Source: Acidobacteriota bacterium (lineage in GTDB: Bacteria; Acidobacteriota; Thermoanaerobaculia; Multivoradales; Multivoraceae). Taken from it: a stretch of DNA of 64,000 nt. Below the pieces are notes generated by a model. It searched no databases, was not told the DNA's origin, and saw nothing but the letters and a program-made list of their open reading frames with translations. Of this stretch, positions 36,819 to 46,154 are shown one piece after another. The translations under genes were made by a program, and so were the position numbers. The stretch lies in contig JAPOWR010000001.1 in NCBI GenBank assembly GCA_026707545.1, positions 1,054,001 to 1,118,000 of the forward strand, in the 5' to 3' direction. Within the stretch, counting starts at the first letter, position 1. Each line of letters starts with the position of its first letter.

Positions 36819-38302
36819 TAGCCCGGCGGCCGCTCGAAGCCGCCGATCTCCCTGCTAAGGCGGCGGGCGAGATCGAGGGTCGTGCGATCCTCCAGGAACG
36901 GTCCTGCGATCTGAAGGCCGACCGGCAGGCCGTCACTTGCCGTGCCGGCCGGAATCACCGTCGCGGGCAGGTAGGCGACTCCGGTGAGTCCGACCCAGAG
37001 CGTCTGTTCGCCGTAGGCGCGCTGTTCGCCGTTGACGGTGATGCGGCGGGCGCCCATCGGTTCACTGTGGTCGTGGGGAATCGCGGTCGTCGGCAGGCAG
37101 GGCAGGAGCACGGCGTCCCATTCCTTGAAGAACTCGTGCCACTTGCGCCGCATCTGGAGTCGGCGCTCGTTGGATGACAACCAGGCGCGGTGGCGTTGCG
37201 AGGCCCAGCGTGCGGCGAGCGCGCCTTCCTCCTCTTCGCGCAGGCCTCGCACGGCCAGTTCCTCGATCTCCTGGTGGCTGAAGCCGCCACACATGGCGGC
37301 TCCGAGGAGTTGGCCAAAGACGCGCGTCGCGTAGTCGAAGGTGAAGTCGGGTCGGGCTTCGCGATCGACCGTGGCGCCGGCCGCCTCCAGGGCTTCCGCG
37401 GCGGTCTCGAGGCGTTCCCGCACGCGCTCGTCGATCGGGCAGGAGGCTTCCTCGAACCACACCGCGACCCGGTAGTCCGAGATGTTCTCGTGGCGAGGCG
37501 GCGGCAGTTCCAGCCGATAGCCGGGAGCGTGCCATTCGTCCGGCCCAGCCAGGAGGTCGAGGCCGAGTTCCAGGTCTTCGACGGTGCGCGCCATCGGCCC
37601 GGCCACGGCGATGTCGGCCTGGGTCAGGGTGCCTGGCGGCCCTGGGATCTGGCCAAGCGCCGGTACGATGCCGTAGCTCGGTTTGTGACCGAAGACGCCG
37701 CAGGTCGAGGCGGGGCCGCGGATCGAACCGCCGATGTCGCTGCCGAGTTCGAACGGAGTCAGGCCCGCGGCGAGCGCGGCGGCGGAACCGCCCGAGGAAC
37801 CGCCGGGTGTCCGCTCGAGGTTCCAGGGGTTGTTCGTTTGCCCGAAGACCTCGTTGTAGCTCTGCGTGTCGCCCGCGTAGATCGGCAGGTTCGTCTTGCC
37901 GAAGACGACCGCGCCGGCGGCCCGGAGGCGGGCGACCGGTACCGCGTCTACCTGCGGGATGTGGCCGCTGAGTTCGGGCGCACCCGAGGTCGTGCGCATG
38001 CCGATCGTCTGGAAGGAGTCCTTGATCGTCATCGCGACGCCGTGGAGCGGTCCGACTTCGCTGCCGTCCGCGATGGCCCGGTCGGCGGCGTCCGCCTCGC
38101 GCCGGGCACGCTCGGCGTCGAGCGTGACGACGGTGTTGAGCGGCGGGTTCAGGCGGTCAACGCGGTCAAGCAGGTGCTCGAGATACTCGCGAGAAGAGAT
38201 GCGGCGGGTCCGGATGGCGGTGGCCGCCGCGTTGGCGGACCAGTACGCCGCGTCCAGGGCTGGCGCCGGTTCGGTGGAGATGACGGGAGAGGGTTCGCTC
38301 AT
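36815..38302 (-). CDS. Amidase (amidase signature family)
   Basis: A 495-aa amidase with the Ser-cisSer-Lys catalytic triad visible as the lysine of GVAMTIKDSFQTIG, the cis-serine region of TPGGSSGGSAAALAAG and the nucleophile in GSDIGGSIRGPAS. These enzymes hydrolyse amides; members include aryl amidases and GatA. It lacks GatB/GatC neighbours, so a stand-alone catabolic amidase is likely. The start at 38302 (MSEPSPV) is chosen over an upstream in-frame start at 38353. Divergent from the VWFA-related gene. Confidence 0.92.
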   Translation of the reverse strand: MSEPSPVISTEPAPALDAAYWSANAAATAIRTRRISSREYLEHLLDRVDRLNPPLNTVVTLDAERARREADAADRAIADGSEVGPLHGVAMTIKDSFQTIGMRTTSGAPELSGHIPQVDAVPVARLRAAGAVVFGKTNLPIYAGDTQSYNEVFGQTNNPWNLERTPGGSSGGSAAALAAGLTPFELGSDIGGSIRGPASTCGVFGHKPSYGIVPALGQIPGPPGTLTQADIAVAGPMARTVEDLELGLDLLAGPDEWHAPGYRLELPPPRHENISDYRVAVWFEEASCPIDERVRERLETAAEALEAAGATVDREARPDFTFDYATRVFGQLLGAAMCGGFSHQEIEELAVRGLREEEEGALAARWASQRHRAWLSSNERRLQMRRKWHEFFKEWDAVLLPCLPTTAIPHDHSEPMGARRITVNGEQRAYGEQTLWVGLTGVAYLPATVIPAGTASDGLPVGLQIAGPFLEDRTTLDLARRLSREIGGFERPPGY

Positions 38303-38406
38303 GGCGCGGAGGCTAGCAGCGCCAGACCCGGTGGCACTCCGCTTGCAGCGCATTGGCGTGATCGAATCAGGACGTGGACTATGGTGTCGCCTCGGAGGAG
38401 ACAGGC

Positions 38407-40179
38407 ATGACTATCCGGAACCTCTGTTCAAGGCCTTGCGGAAGGCGAGACTTCTGTCGGGGTCCACTGATCCTCCTGGTGGCCGCCTTGGCTTTCGGGC
38501 ATCCGGCGGCGGCCCAGGAGCCGGACGCATTGTCCTCATCTGAGGTCGCTTTCGGCGAGGAGATCGATGTCCGCGTTGTCAACCTCCAGGTCGTCGTCGA
38601 AGACGGCGAGGGACACCGCGTGTCAGGGCTCACGGCAGACGATTTCCTGGTACTGGTCGACGGTGAGGAGGTCGAGGTCGAGTACTTCACCGAGATCTCC
38701 CGGGGACGTGCGCGACCGATGTCTGGCGCCGACGCGCCGCCGGCCGTGGGTGGTGGCGACGTCGTGGCCACGCACTACGTGCTCTTTGTGGACGATGAGC
38801 GTTCGCTGCGGGCCCTGAGACGGCCGGTGTTGCGAGGCTTTGCGGACAGGCTCGGCCTGTTGGATCCGGCCGACCGGGTGGCTGTGGTCGTCCAAACCGA
38901 CGGACGCCTCGAGCTCCTGAGTCCGTTCACGACGGATCGCGGGGCCACGTCCGCTGCGCTCGAGGAGCTCGATCGGGGGCGACGCTTTCGAGGCCTCCTG
39001 GATTCCCGGCGAATCCTCAGGACATTCACCGGAGGAGGTGGTGGAACGGCCGCGTACTTTCGCGATGCCGGGCCGCAGAGCCATGCGTCCGAAGCCGCGG
39101 CCGACCTGGTGGCTCGAGGTGGTGGCGTCTCAGCACACGTGGACCGCAACGCGGGAGGGGAGGCGCTGCTCGACAGCCGTGCGGTCGTTTCCGAGGGCCT
39201 GGGGGCCGCGGGAGCGATCGTGGCGTCCGACCTGGTGTTCGCCAACATGAAGCCCGACAGTTTCGAGCAGGAAGCGAGGGCTTCGATCCTTGAACAGGAT
39301 CTGAGCCTTTCGGTCGATGCCGTGGTCTCGGCGATGCGGGCGCTCGATCCACCCGAAGGACGTAAGGTGCTTCTACTCCTGCCCGGCTACTGGCCGACCG
39401 GGGAGTTCCGGCCGTCCGGCCGGAGTGCCGGGCTGCGGACCGACCTCGAGTTACTGGACGGACTGATCGACACCGCCAACCTGCTCGGTTACACGATCTA
39501 CCCGATGGACCAGCAGACCGGTTCGCCGAACATGAGGTTGTGGCAGAACCTGCGCTACGTCGCGCGCGACACAGGTGGCATCGCGTTCATGGCGGGGAGC
39601 AACATCTCGGCTCTCGAGCTGGTCGCAAGCGACACGTCGAACTACTACTGGCTGGGTTTCGCGCCGGAGTATCGGCGCGACGATCGCGTGTACGACATCG
39701 AGGTCCAGGTCCAACACCCGGGTGTCCTGGTGCGGGCCCGCCGCGGCTATCTGGATCTGTCGCGGGCTACCGAGGCCGACATGGAGGCTCAGCGACATCT
39801 CCTCTTTCGGCAGCAGACGGAAGAAGACGTGGCCCCGCTGAGGGTGAGAACCGGCGCGACCAGGTCCCTGCGCGGGAAGAGAATGAACGTGCCGGTGGAT
39901 GTCGCGATCCCCATCGGGACCTTCACGGCGGTGCCGTGGAACGGCCGGTACGTGCAGCGATTGGAAGTTCGCTTCGCCACGATCGATCACGACGGCTGGC
40001 GGGCGGAACAGCCGGCGATTCCCCTCCACCTGCGTCACGACACCGCGCCTTCCCCGGACAGCGTGCAGTGGTTCCGCGCCGACGTGGAGATGCGACACCT
40101 TCCGCATACCCTGGTGGTCACGGTTCATGATCCCGTGTCGCGCCAGACGGCGAGCGCCCGCATCGAGGTGAAGCCATGA
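38407..40179 (+). CDS. VWFA-related secreted protein 1
   Basis: A 590-aa exported protein with a signal peptide (cleavage near HPAAAQE). It belongs to the VWFA-related family widespread in Acidobacteriota. The N-terminal beta domain (EIDVRVVNLQVVVEDGEGHR) is followed by a von Willebrand A-like region with a degenerate metal site (HYVLFVDDERSLR). Typical blocks are LLLPGYWPTGEF, YTIYPMDQQ and NYYWLGFAPEYRRDDRVYDI. Function is unknown. It has a paralogue directly downstream. GGAGGAG upstream of the ATG at 38407 supports the start. Confidence 0.87.
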   Translation: MTIRNLCSRPCGRRDFCRGPLILLVAALAFGHPAAAQEPDALSSSEVAFGEEIDVRVVNLQVVVEDGEGHRVSGLTADDFLVLVDGEEVEVEYFTEISRGRARPMSGADAPPAVGGGDVVATHYVLFVDDERSLRALRRPVLRGFADRLGLLDPADRVAVVVQTDGRLELLSPFTTDRGATSAALEELDRGRRFRGLLDSRRILRTFTGGGGGTAAYFRDAGPQSHASEAAADLVARGGGVSAHVDRNAGGEALLDSRAVVSEGLGAAGAIVASDLVFANMKPDSFEQEARASILEQDLSLSVDAVVSAMRALDPPEGRKVLLLLPGYWPTGEFRPSGRSAGLRTDLELLDGLIDTANLLGYTIYPMDQQTGSPNMRLWQNLRYVARDTGGIAFMAGSNISALELVASDTSNYYWLGFAPEYRRDDRVYDIEVQVQHPGVLVRARRGYLDLSRATEADMEAQRHLLFRQQTEEDVAPLRVRTGATRSLRGKRMNVPVDVAIPIGTFTAVPWNGRYVQRLEVRFATIDHDGWRAEQPAIPLHLRHDTAPSPDSVQWFRADVEMRHLPHTLVVTVHDPVSRQTASARIEVKP

Positions 40180-40208
40180 AGGTCGATCCCTGACAGAATC
40201 GGCTTTAC

Positions 40209-41876
40209 GTGGGGCACTTGAGCTTCAGTAGGTCTTCACTCGTACTTGCGGCTGCTCTGATTCTCGTCTGGACGCAGCCGGCAGGAGCGCAGCCTCCTTC
40301 CCGGGAGACGGACACTCCGCCCCCCGAACTCTTCTTCGGCGAGGAGATCGACGTCCGGGTGGTCAATCTGGAGGTCGTCGTTGAGGACCGGTCGGGCAAC
40401 CGGGTGCATGGGCTCGAGGCGGACGACTTCCGGATCTTCGTGGACGGCGTCGAGGTCGATGTCGACTACTTCACGGAGATCCTGGAGAGCCGCGCCGTGG
40501 AGTCGCGTGGCGGCGAGGCGCCGCCGGCGATCGGCGACGGCGATTCCGTGCCGACGAACTACCTCCTGTTCGTGGACGACGATCACACCCACGTCGCGTT
40601 CAGGCGGCCGGTTGTCCGCGGGTTCGCGAACCAGTTGGCGAACCTCGGCCTGCGGGACCAGGTCGCGGTCGTCGTGCAGAGCCGCCGCCGGTTGCAGGTC
40701 CTCAGTCCGTTCACGACGGATCGTCGGCGGACCCGCGCTGCGCTGGCGGAACTCGAGCGCGGGCGCTCCTTCGGCGGTGCGCTCAGGTCGCCGCGCCTGA
40801 TCGACCAGTCGCGCTTCGCCGAGAATCGGGAGAGCGGTGTGGTGGCGGGCGCCCGGGTTGACGAAGACCTGACGTCCGTCGCCGCGGACCTCCCGTTCGC
40901 GTCGATGGACCTGCCGAGCGCGGCGAGCGAGGCGCGGGCGGAGAGCCTGGCGCGGGATCTCGAGTTTTCGGTCACCGCGGTCAGTTCAACGATGCGGTCG
41001 CTCGACGTGCCGGACGGCCGCAAGGTGCTTCTGCTGCTGGCGGGCGACTGGCCGGTCGGCACGTTTCGGCTGGCGGGCCAGGGGATCGGCCTCCGCTCGG
41101 ACTGGAGCATCCTCGACGCGCTGATCGACACCGCCAACGTCCTCGGTTACACCATCTATCCGGTGGATCAGCAGAAGCGGCCGAGTCTGATGCGCTGGCA
41201 GAACCTGCGGCAGATCGCGGAGCAGACGGGCGGCAGGGCCTACGTGGCCGGGGCGAACCTTGGAGCGCTCCGGAGAGTCAGCGAAGACACCTCGGACTAC
41301 TACTGGCTCGGCTTCGTGCCGGAGTACCGCCGCGACGATCGGGCGCACGAGGTGCGGGTCGAACTCAGGCGGCCTGGCCTGCGGGTGCGTTCGCGCAGTG
41401 GCTACGTCGATCTCTCGCGCCGGGCCGAGGCTGACATGGAAACGCAGGGTCGGCTGCTGTTCCCCGACGAAACCCGCACCCACGGCGAGCCGGTGTTAAG
41501 GGTGGAGATCGGCGAGCCGGAACCGACCGGACCGTTTCGCCGCAAGATGCTCGTGCCGGTGACCGTCTATATCCCGGTGGGCTATTTCCCCGTGTTTCCC
41601 TTCGAGGGTCGGTTCCTGACCCGGCTGGAACTCCGCTTCGCCGTCGTCGACCGGAACGGACAGCAGGCGCGGATGCCGGTCATTCCGCTCAACCTGGCCG
41701 GCGGGACACAGCCGGCGCCGGATGCCGTCGTGCCCTACGAGGCCGTCCTGACCCTGCGCCGGAGGCCGCACGACCTCCTCGTCTCCGTCCACGACCCGGT
41801 GAGCCGCCAGACCGTCAGTGTGCGGACGCAGGTCAGGTCGCGGATGGACCCGATGACCACCGGAGGGTCTCCTTGA
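40209..41876 (+). CDS. VWFA-related secreted protein 2
   Basis: A 555-aa paralogue of the preceding gene, with a signal peptide (ending TQPAGAQPP), the same EEIDVRVVNLEVVVEDRSGN opening, YLLFVDDDHTHVAFRRP, LLLLAGDWPVGTFR, YTIYPVDQQ and DYYWLGFVPEYRRDDRAHEV. The two differ mainly in the middle (about 195-260), where the first has a glycine-rich insertion. The GTG at 40209 lies 29 nt after the first paralogue. Tandem retention suggests they act together, perhaps as secreted or surface-bound proteins. Role unknown. Confidence 0.87.
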   Translation: MGHLSFSRSSLVLAAALILVWTQPAGAQPPSRETDTPPPELFFGEEIDVRVVNLEVVVEDRSGNRVHGLEADDFRIFVDGVEVDVDYFTEILESRAVESRGGEAPPAIGDGDSVPTNYLLFVDDDHTHVAFRRPVVRGFANQLANLGLRDQVAVVVQSRRRLQVLSPFTTDRRRTRAALAELERGRSFGGALRSPRLIDQSRFAENRESGVVAGARVDEDLTSVAADLPFASMDLPSAASEARAESLARDLEFSVTAVSSTMRSLDVPDGRKVLLLLAGDWPVGTFRLAGQGIGLRSDWSILDALIDTANVLGYTIYPVDQQKRPSLMRWQNLRQIAEQTGGRAYVAGANLGALRRVSEDTSDYYWLGFVPEYRRDDRAHEVRVELRRPGLRVRSRSGYVDLSRRAEADMETQGRLLFPDETRTHGEPVLRVEIGEPEPTGPFRRKMLVPVTVYIPVGYFPVFPFEGRFLTRLELRFAVVDRNGQQARMPVIPLNLAGGTQPAPDAVVPYEAVLTLRRRPHDLLVSVHDPVSRQTVSVRTQVRSRMDPMTTGGSP

Positions 41877-42310
41877 GCCTGATCGACGGCGTCGGCGGCG
41901 CCTTCATCTTCAGCGAGGATCCGAAGCGGCTCGCCGACTGGTACGCGGACCACCTCGGCATCGAGTTCGAGGGGAGCGAGGAGTTCGGCGCCTTCTACGT
42001 CCGCTACGTAGCGGCCGACCCGGACGACGCTGCCTGGGTCATGGACACGACCTTCGCGATCATGAAGGCGAAGCGGCCGGTACCGCGGATGTCTCCCAAC
42101 GAGGGGACGGAGCAGGGGGACATGTACGGCGACCAGCCCTTCATGATCAATCTGCGGGTGCGCGATCTCGACGCGGTGCTGCAGCATCTCGCGGAACGGG
42201 GAGTCGAGCCGCTGCGCCGTGACGACGAGGGCTACGCGCTGTTCGCGTGGATCCGGGACGCGGAGGGGAACCGCGTCGAGTTGTACCAGCCGCGTCCCGA
42301 CGCGGCGTAG
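41873..42310 (+). CDS. VOC-family (glyoxalase/dioxygenase fold) protein
   Basis: A 145-aa single-domain vicinal oxygen chelate protein beginning MSLIDGVGGAFIFSEDPKRL. Pairs of beta-alpha-beta-beta-beta modules are visible (SEDPKRLADWYADHLGIEFE and INLRVRDLDAVLQHLAERGV), ending with the metal-ligand glutamate region GNRVELYQP. The usual N-terminal histidine ligand is not obvious (GGAFIF), so metal binding is uncertain. It uses a TTG start that overlaps the VWFA-related gene stop (TTGA), implying translational coupling. Substrate unknown. Confidence 0.85.
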   Translation: MSLIDGVGGAFIFSEDPKRLADWYADHLGIEFEGSEEFGAFYVRYVAADPDDAAWVMDTTFAIMKAKRPVPRMSPNEGTEQGDMYGDQPFMINLRVRDLDAVLQHLAERGVEPLRRDDEGYALFAWIRDAEGNRVELYQPRPDAA

Positions 42311-42349
42311 GACACCCGGGTGGCGTGCGGGTGGGGACGATGCGCCGCT

Positions 42350-42871
42350 CTATTCGAGTCCCTGGCAGGCGGCCTTCGCACCGGCCGGGTCCATCGCGTC
42401 GCCGCCTTCGCCGATGTAGGCGATCCTGCCGTCCTTGCCGACCACGTAGGTCACACGCTTGGCGAGACCGGCGTATTGCTCCATCGTCCCGCCATACTGA
42501 TTGATCACCTTGGCGTCGACATCGCTGAGAAGCGCGAAGTCGAGTCCCAGGTCGGCGGCGAACTTCTTGTTGTCCTCCAGCTTGTCGGCGCTGATGCCGA
42601 AGACGATGGAGTCACTGTCGGTGAAGTCGGAGATACCAGCCTGGTATCTGTTCATCTCCATCGTTCATCCGCCGGTGAAAGCTTTGGGGAAGAAGGCGAG
42701 CACAACGTTCTTCTGGCCAGCGAACGACGACAACGTCACCTCGGTGCCGTCGGTACTGGGCAGCGTGAAGTCGGGGGCCGCGTCGCCGACCGCCGGTGAG
42801 GCGCCGCTTGCGGGTGCGGAAGCGAAGGAGGCGGCGGCCAGAAGCATCGCCGAGGTTGCGCAACGAATCAT
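42350..42871 (-). CDS. Peroxiredoxin with predicted selenocysteine (TGA read through)
   Basis: A 173-aa exported AhpC/TSA peroxiredoxin, if the TGA at 42665-42667 is decoded as selenocysteine. Residues 1-24 are a signal peptide; [20 protein letters not shown] opens the thioredoxin fold. The TGA is codon 69 in [18 protein letters not shown], exactly the peroxidatic cysteine of the PxxxTxxC motif. The frame continues without a shift through [20 protein letters not shown] to the C-terminus, which has a possible resolving cysteine (AACQGLE). AGGAGAG precedes the ATG at 42871. A SECIS-like hairpin follows the TGA. Alternatives are a nonsense pseudogene or reinitiation at the ATG 3 nt after the TGA, but neither explains position, hairpin and intact downstream frame together. 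Confidence 0.82.
42603..42664 (-). promoter_or_regulatory. Predicted bacterial SECIS element
   Basis: On the minus strand directly after the TGA, ACGATGGAG (42664-42656) pairs perfectly with CTCCATCGT (42611-42603). Inside this 9-bp stem lies a 7-bp hairpin, AGATACC and GGTATCT, with loop AGGCT (42631-42649). The loop begins 22 nt after the TGA. Bacterial SECIS elements are known to sit just downstream of the UGA, with a guanine early in the apical loop at roughly 16-37 nt; this fits. Confidence 0.75.
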
Positions 42872-42982
42872 GGACTCTCCTGGTACTCGGGTTCGTGCCG
42901 GCTCGCTCGTTTCGGGACCGGAAGACCGGCGCCATGAAGGCGGGAAGCGCGCGGGAGTGTAGCAGCCCTGGCCTGCTGTACA

Positions 42983-45900
42983 CTGCGCCACCTGCGTGGC
43001 CGCCCTCATAGCCTTGCGTCCGTAGTCGCTGCTTCGGCTTTCGCTTGCGCGTCGCCAGCGCTCGAGGACGTACCGCCGGGCTTTGAACTCCACCCGGAGT
43101 TCGAACTCGAGCTCGTCGCCGCCGAGCCGGTCGTCATCGACCCGATCGACCTCGCCTTCGACGAACGGGCCAGGGCGTTCGTGCTGGAACTCCCCGGCTA
43201 TCCGGACATGAAGCGGCCGGCGCGCATCGTGGCCGTCTCGGACACGGATGGGGACGGACGATGGGATCGACGACGACTCTTCGCCGACGATCTCGGCATG
43301 GCGGACGCGATCCTGCCGTGGCGCGACGGACTCCTCGTGGCGGCGCCTCCGGACATCCTCTACCTGGAAGACGCCGACGGCGACGGGAAGGCGGATCGTC
43401 GCGAGGTGATGCTCAGCGGATTCGCCGAGGGCAACCCCCAGCACAACGTGAACGCGCTCCGGTACGGTCTCGACAACTGGGTGTACGGCGTCAACGGAGG
43501 CAATGGCGCCAGGCCGTTCTGGCCGGAGGCTCCGGAGGAGGCCGTCGAACTCGGGCAGGACGACTTCCGGGTCGATCTCAGGACGCGGCGCTTCGAACCG
43601 ACCGGCCGCGGCGCCGGTGGTTTCGGGATGACGTTCGGTGTCTGGGGCCGCTCCTTCGCCACCCACAACCTGGATCACCTGAGTCAGCTCGTCATCCCGC
43701 GCCGCTATCTCGGGCGGCTGCCGCCGTCTTGGCAGAGCGGTCGCCTCCGCCTGGCGCCCCATCCGGACGGGGGTCCCGCCGAGCTGTTTCCGATCGGTGT
43801 GCGCCAGACGCGGCCTAATCACCCGGAGCAGTCGGGCCGGTTCTCCGCCGCCTGTGCCGTGACGGCGTACGGCGGCGGCGCCTTCGAGAGCACCGGTCTG
43901 ACTGGCGAGAGTTTGGCCGTCTTCGTGGCCGATCCGTCGGCGAACGTGGTCCACCACGCGGTCGTCGATACGAGCGGCGCGGCCGCCGAAGCCGGCCGTG
44001 GGCGTCCCGGAGTCGAGTTCCTCGCCTCGACCGATCCCCTGTTCCGCCCGGTCAACCTGCGCGTGGGCCCCGATGGCGCGCTCTACGTGCTGGACATGCA
44101 CCGGGGCGTGATCGAGCACCCGGAGTGGATTCCCGATACGGTCGAGGCCGCGCTCGATCTCTACGAGGGGAAAGACCGCGGGCGCGTCTACCGGATCGTT
44201 CCGGCGCGCGGTCTGCCGGCCTGGTCGGCGGACTTCGAGGGCTTCGATCGATCGCGGACTGCCGATCTGGTCGACGCTCTCGGTCACCCGAACCGGTGGC
44301 GCCGCCTGACGGCACAGAGACTGCTCGTCCAGGAGCACGGTCCGGAACCTCCGACAGCCCTGGTGCGCAGCCTCCTGGAGCGCCTCCTGGAAACAGACGA
44401 CTCCCTGGGGCGGCTCCATGCCCTTTGGTCGCTGGCCGGTCTCGGAGCGTTGGACCGGGGGACCCTGACGGCTCTGCTCGACGACCCTCATCCGGAACTT
44501 CGTCGAAACGCGTTGCTGGCGTTCGAGGAACTGCTTCACGGCGAGGCGCCGAAGAGCGGTTTCGCGGAAACCGTCGTGGGTCTGATCGGCGATCCGGAAC
44601 CGGCCGTGCGTTTGCAGGCGATCCTCACCGCCGGCCTCCTGCTCGAATCGGAGGCGTACGTGGGGCCGGAGTTCGGACTGTCGGCCGCCTCAGCGGTCGT
44701 GGCCGGAACGGCACGCCCCGAGGCCGGGATGCCCGCGTCGGCCGGCGTGGAGAACCTCGAGCGGTCGGAGCTCGAGCGGGACGGGCCGTGGCTTCGTCTG
44801 GCGGCCGTCTCGGTCCTGGCTGACGATCCGGCCGCTGCGCTGAGGCTCCTGCTCGCGTCCGGTGGGTCGGTCGACCCGGGCGGAGCGGACATCGTCGAGC
44901 GGGTGGCTGCGCTTGTTCCGGCGGAACGCTTGGGCGAGGTGATCGGCGACTCCCTGGTCGTGCGCGCTCTGAGTGAGTCGGGAGCTGGGAGCGCCGGCAC
45001 GAGTCGCGCGTTGCTGGCCGGGCTGACGACCGCCGCTTCAGGCGCCGACAGCGCCGAGTCCGTTGCCGCGGATCTCGGCGTGGCGTTGCGGCGCCTTCGC
45101 CGATCGAGCGACGATCCCCTGGCTGAGTCGGCCTGGAGTATGACCGCCGCTCTGAGGGTCGATGTGTCCCCGGAGGAGATCGCGCACCTCGACTGCGCCG
45201 GAGTTCGGGCAGCGGACGGGGACCGGGACGTGGCGGAGCGGCTAGAAGCTCTCGCACTCTTCGGTCTTCGTCGACTCTGGCCCGCTAGCGCGCAAGAAGC
45301 GGCCGCTCCGTGTCCTGGCGGTACAAGCCCCGGCGAAGCGTCCGCCGCCGGCTCCTGGCTGGAGCGGATGGGTTCGTTGCTGGATGCCGGCCATCCGGCG
45401 CCGGTGCAGCGGGCGGCCATGGCGGAGCTTGCGGCCGCGGAGGAGGCGGCGGTCACGGCGTACGTCGTCGATCGCTGGCCCTACCTGGGGCCGGCCGCGC
45501 GAAGGGATGCCGCGAGTTACCTGATCCGGGGCAGGGGGCGGCACCGCGCCCTTCTCGACGCGCTGGAGAGCGGCCGCATCCGACTCGGCGAGATGAACTT
45601 CATCCTGGAGCGGCGCCGCTTCCTGCTGCGTTCGCCGGACCAGGAGGTGCGGCGCCGCGCGGCGGCCCAGTTCGACGACGCCGGCGTCGCGACCCGGGCC
45701 GAGGCGATCGCGGCGATGCGGCCGGCGCTCGAACTCGACGGGGATCCGAAGCAGGGCGAGGCACTGTTCCTGGAACTCTGTGCACGTTGTCACCAGAGCG
45801 GTGGCATGGGCTTCGGTCCGGGCCCGGATCTCGCCGGCATCGGCCGCAAGAGCGGCGAGACCCTGCTGCACGACATCCTGGACCCGAACGCCGCGGTCGA

Positions 45901-46141
45901 CGCCGTCTACGTGAACTACATCGTGGAAACGACAGAGGGAGAGGTCTTCTCCGGCATCCTCGCCGAGAGTTCCGGCGGCGGCGTGGTCCTGCGGGCGGCC
46001 GAGGACACGGTGATCGAGGTCCCCGCCGAACGGATTCGGGAGGTGCGCAGCGACGGGCTCTCGATGATGCCCGAGGAGCTCGAGGCGGGTCTCGAACCCG
46101 AGGACCTGGCCGATCTGCTCGCCTTTCTGAGCCGCCGTTAG
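42983..46141 (+). CDS. Pirellula/Verrucomicrobium-type membrane-bound dehydrogenase with C-terminal haem domain
   Basis: About 1050 aa. The N-terminal half is the PVC-type propeller domain ([50 protein letters not shown]), the middle is HEAT-like helical repeats (about 400-880), and the end is a c-type haem domain with CARCH and [10 protein letters not shown]. The first GTG in frame (43181) would cut into the N-terminal domain. The frame is open upstream to 42938 and encodes a signal-like segment ([14 protein letters not shown]) without ATG, GTG or TTG. A CTG near 42983, or a 1-nt error near 43013 linking a GTG at 42996, would resolve it. Probably periplasmic sugar or alcohol oxidation by family. 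Confidence 0.85.
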   Translation: MRHLRGRPHSLASVVAASAFACASPALEDVPPGFELHPEFELELVAAEPVVIDPIDLAFDERARAFVLELPGYPDMKRPARIVAVSDTDGDGRWDRRRLFADDLGMADAILPWRDGLLVAAPPDILYLEDADGDGKADRREVMLSGFAEGNPQHNVNALRYGLDNWVYGVNGGNGARPFWPEAPEEAVELGQDDFRVDLRTRRFEPTGRGAGGFGMTFGVWGRSFATHNLDHLSQLVIPRRYLGRLPPSWQSGRLRLAPHPDGGPAELFPIGVRQTRPNHPEQSGRFSAACAVTAYGGGAFESTGLTGESLAVFVADPSANVVHHAVVDTSGAAAEAGRGRPGVEFLASTDPLFRPVNLRVGPDGALYVLDMHRGVIEHPEWIPDTVEAALDLYEGKDRGRVYRIVPARGLPAWSADFEGFDRSRTADLVDALGHPNRWRRLTAQRLLVQEHGPEPPTALVRSLLERLLETDDSLGRLHALWSLAGLGALDRGTLTALLDDPHPELRRNALLAFEELLHGEAPKSGFAETVVGLIGDPEPAVRLQAILTAGLLLESEAYVGPEFGLSAASAVVAGTARPEAGMPASAGVENLERSELERDGPWLRLAAVSVLADDPAAALRLLLASGGSVDPGGADIVERVAALVPAERLGEVIGDSLVVRALSESGAGSAGTSRALLAGLTTAASGADSAESVAADLGVALRRLRRSSDDPLAESAWSMTAALRVDVSPEEIAHLDCAGVRAADGDRDVAERLEALALFGLRRLWPASAQEAAAPCPGGTSPGEASAAGSWLERMGSLLDAGHPAPVQRAAMAELAAAEEAAVTAYVVDRWPYLGPAARRDAASYLIRGRGRHRALLDALESGRIRLGEMNFILERRRFLLRSPDQEVRRRAAAQFDDAGVATRAEAIAAMRPALELDGDPKQGEALFLELCARCHQSGGMGFGPGPDLAGIGRKSGETLLHDILDPNAAVDAVYVNYIVETTEGEVFSGILAESSGGGVVLRAAEDTVIEVPAERIREVRSDGLSMMPEELEAGLEPEDLADLLAFLSRR

Positions 46142-46154
46142 CGCGAGGCTAACG
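46136..46154. terminator. Short hairpin spanning both stop codons of convergent genes
   Basis: CGTTAGC-GCGAG-GCTAACG is a perfect 7-bp stem. The plus-strand stop (46139-46141) and the minus-strand stop (46149-46151) both lie within it. No U tract follows on either strand, so termination activity is uncertain. Confidence 0.4.

Noticed and set aside
42350..42661. Stand-alone 103-codon protein starting at ATG 42661
   Set aside because: It lacks the first half of the thioredoxin fold and the catalytic position; it is better read as the continuation after a recoded TGA.
42665..44539. 624-codon minus-strand ORF ending at the peroxiredoxin TGA
   Set aside because: Only its last 68 codons are real (peroxiredoxin N-terminus from 42871); the rest is antisense to the haem protein.
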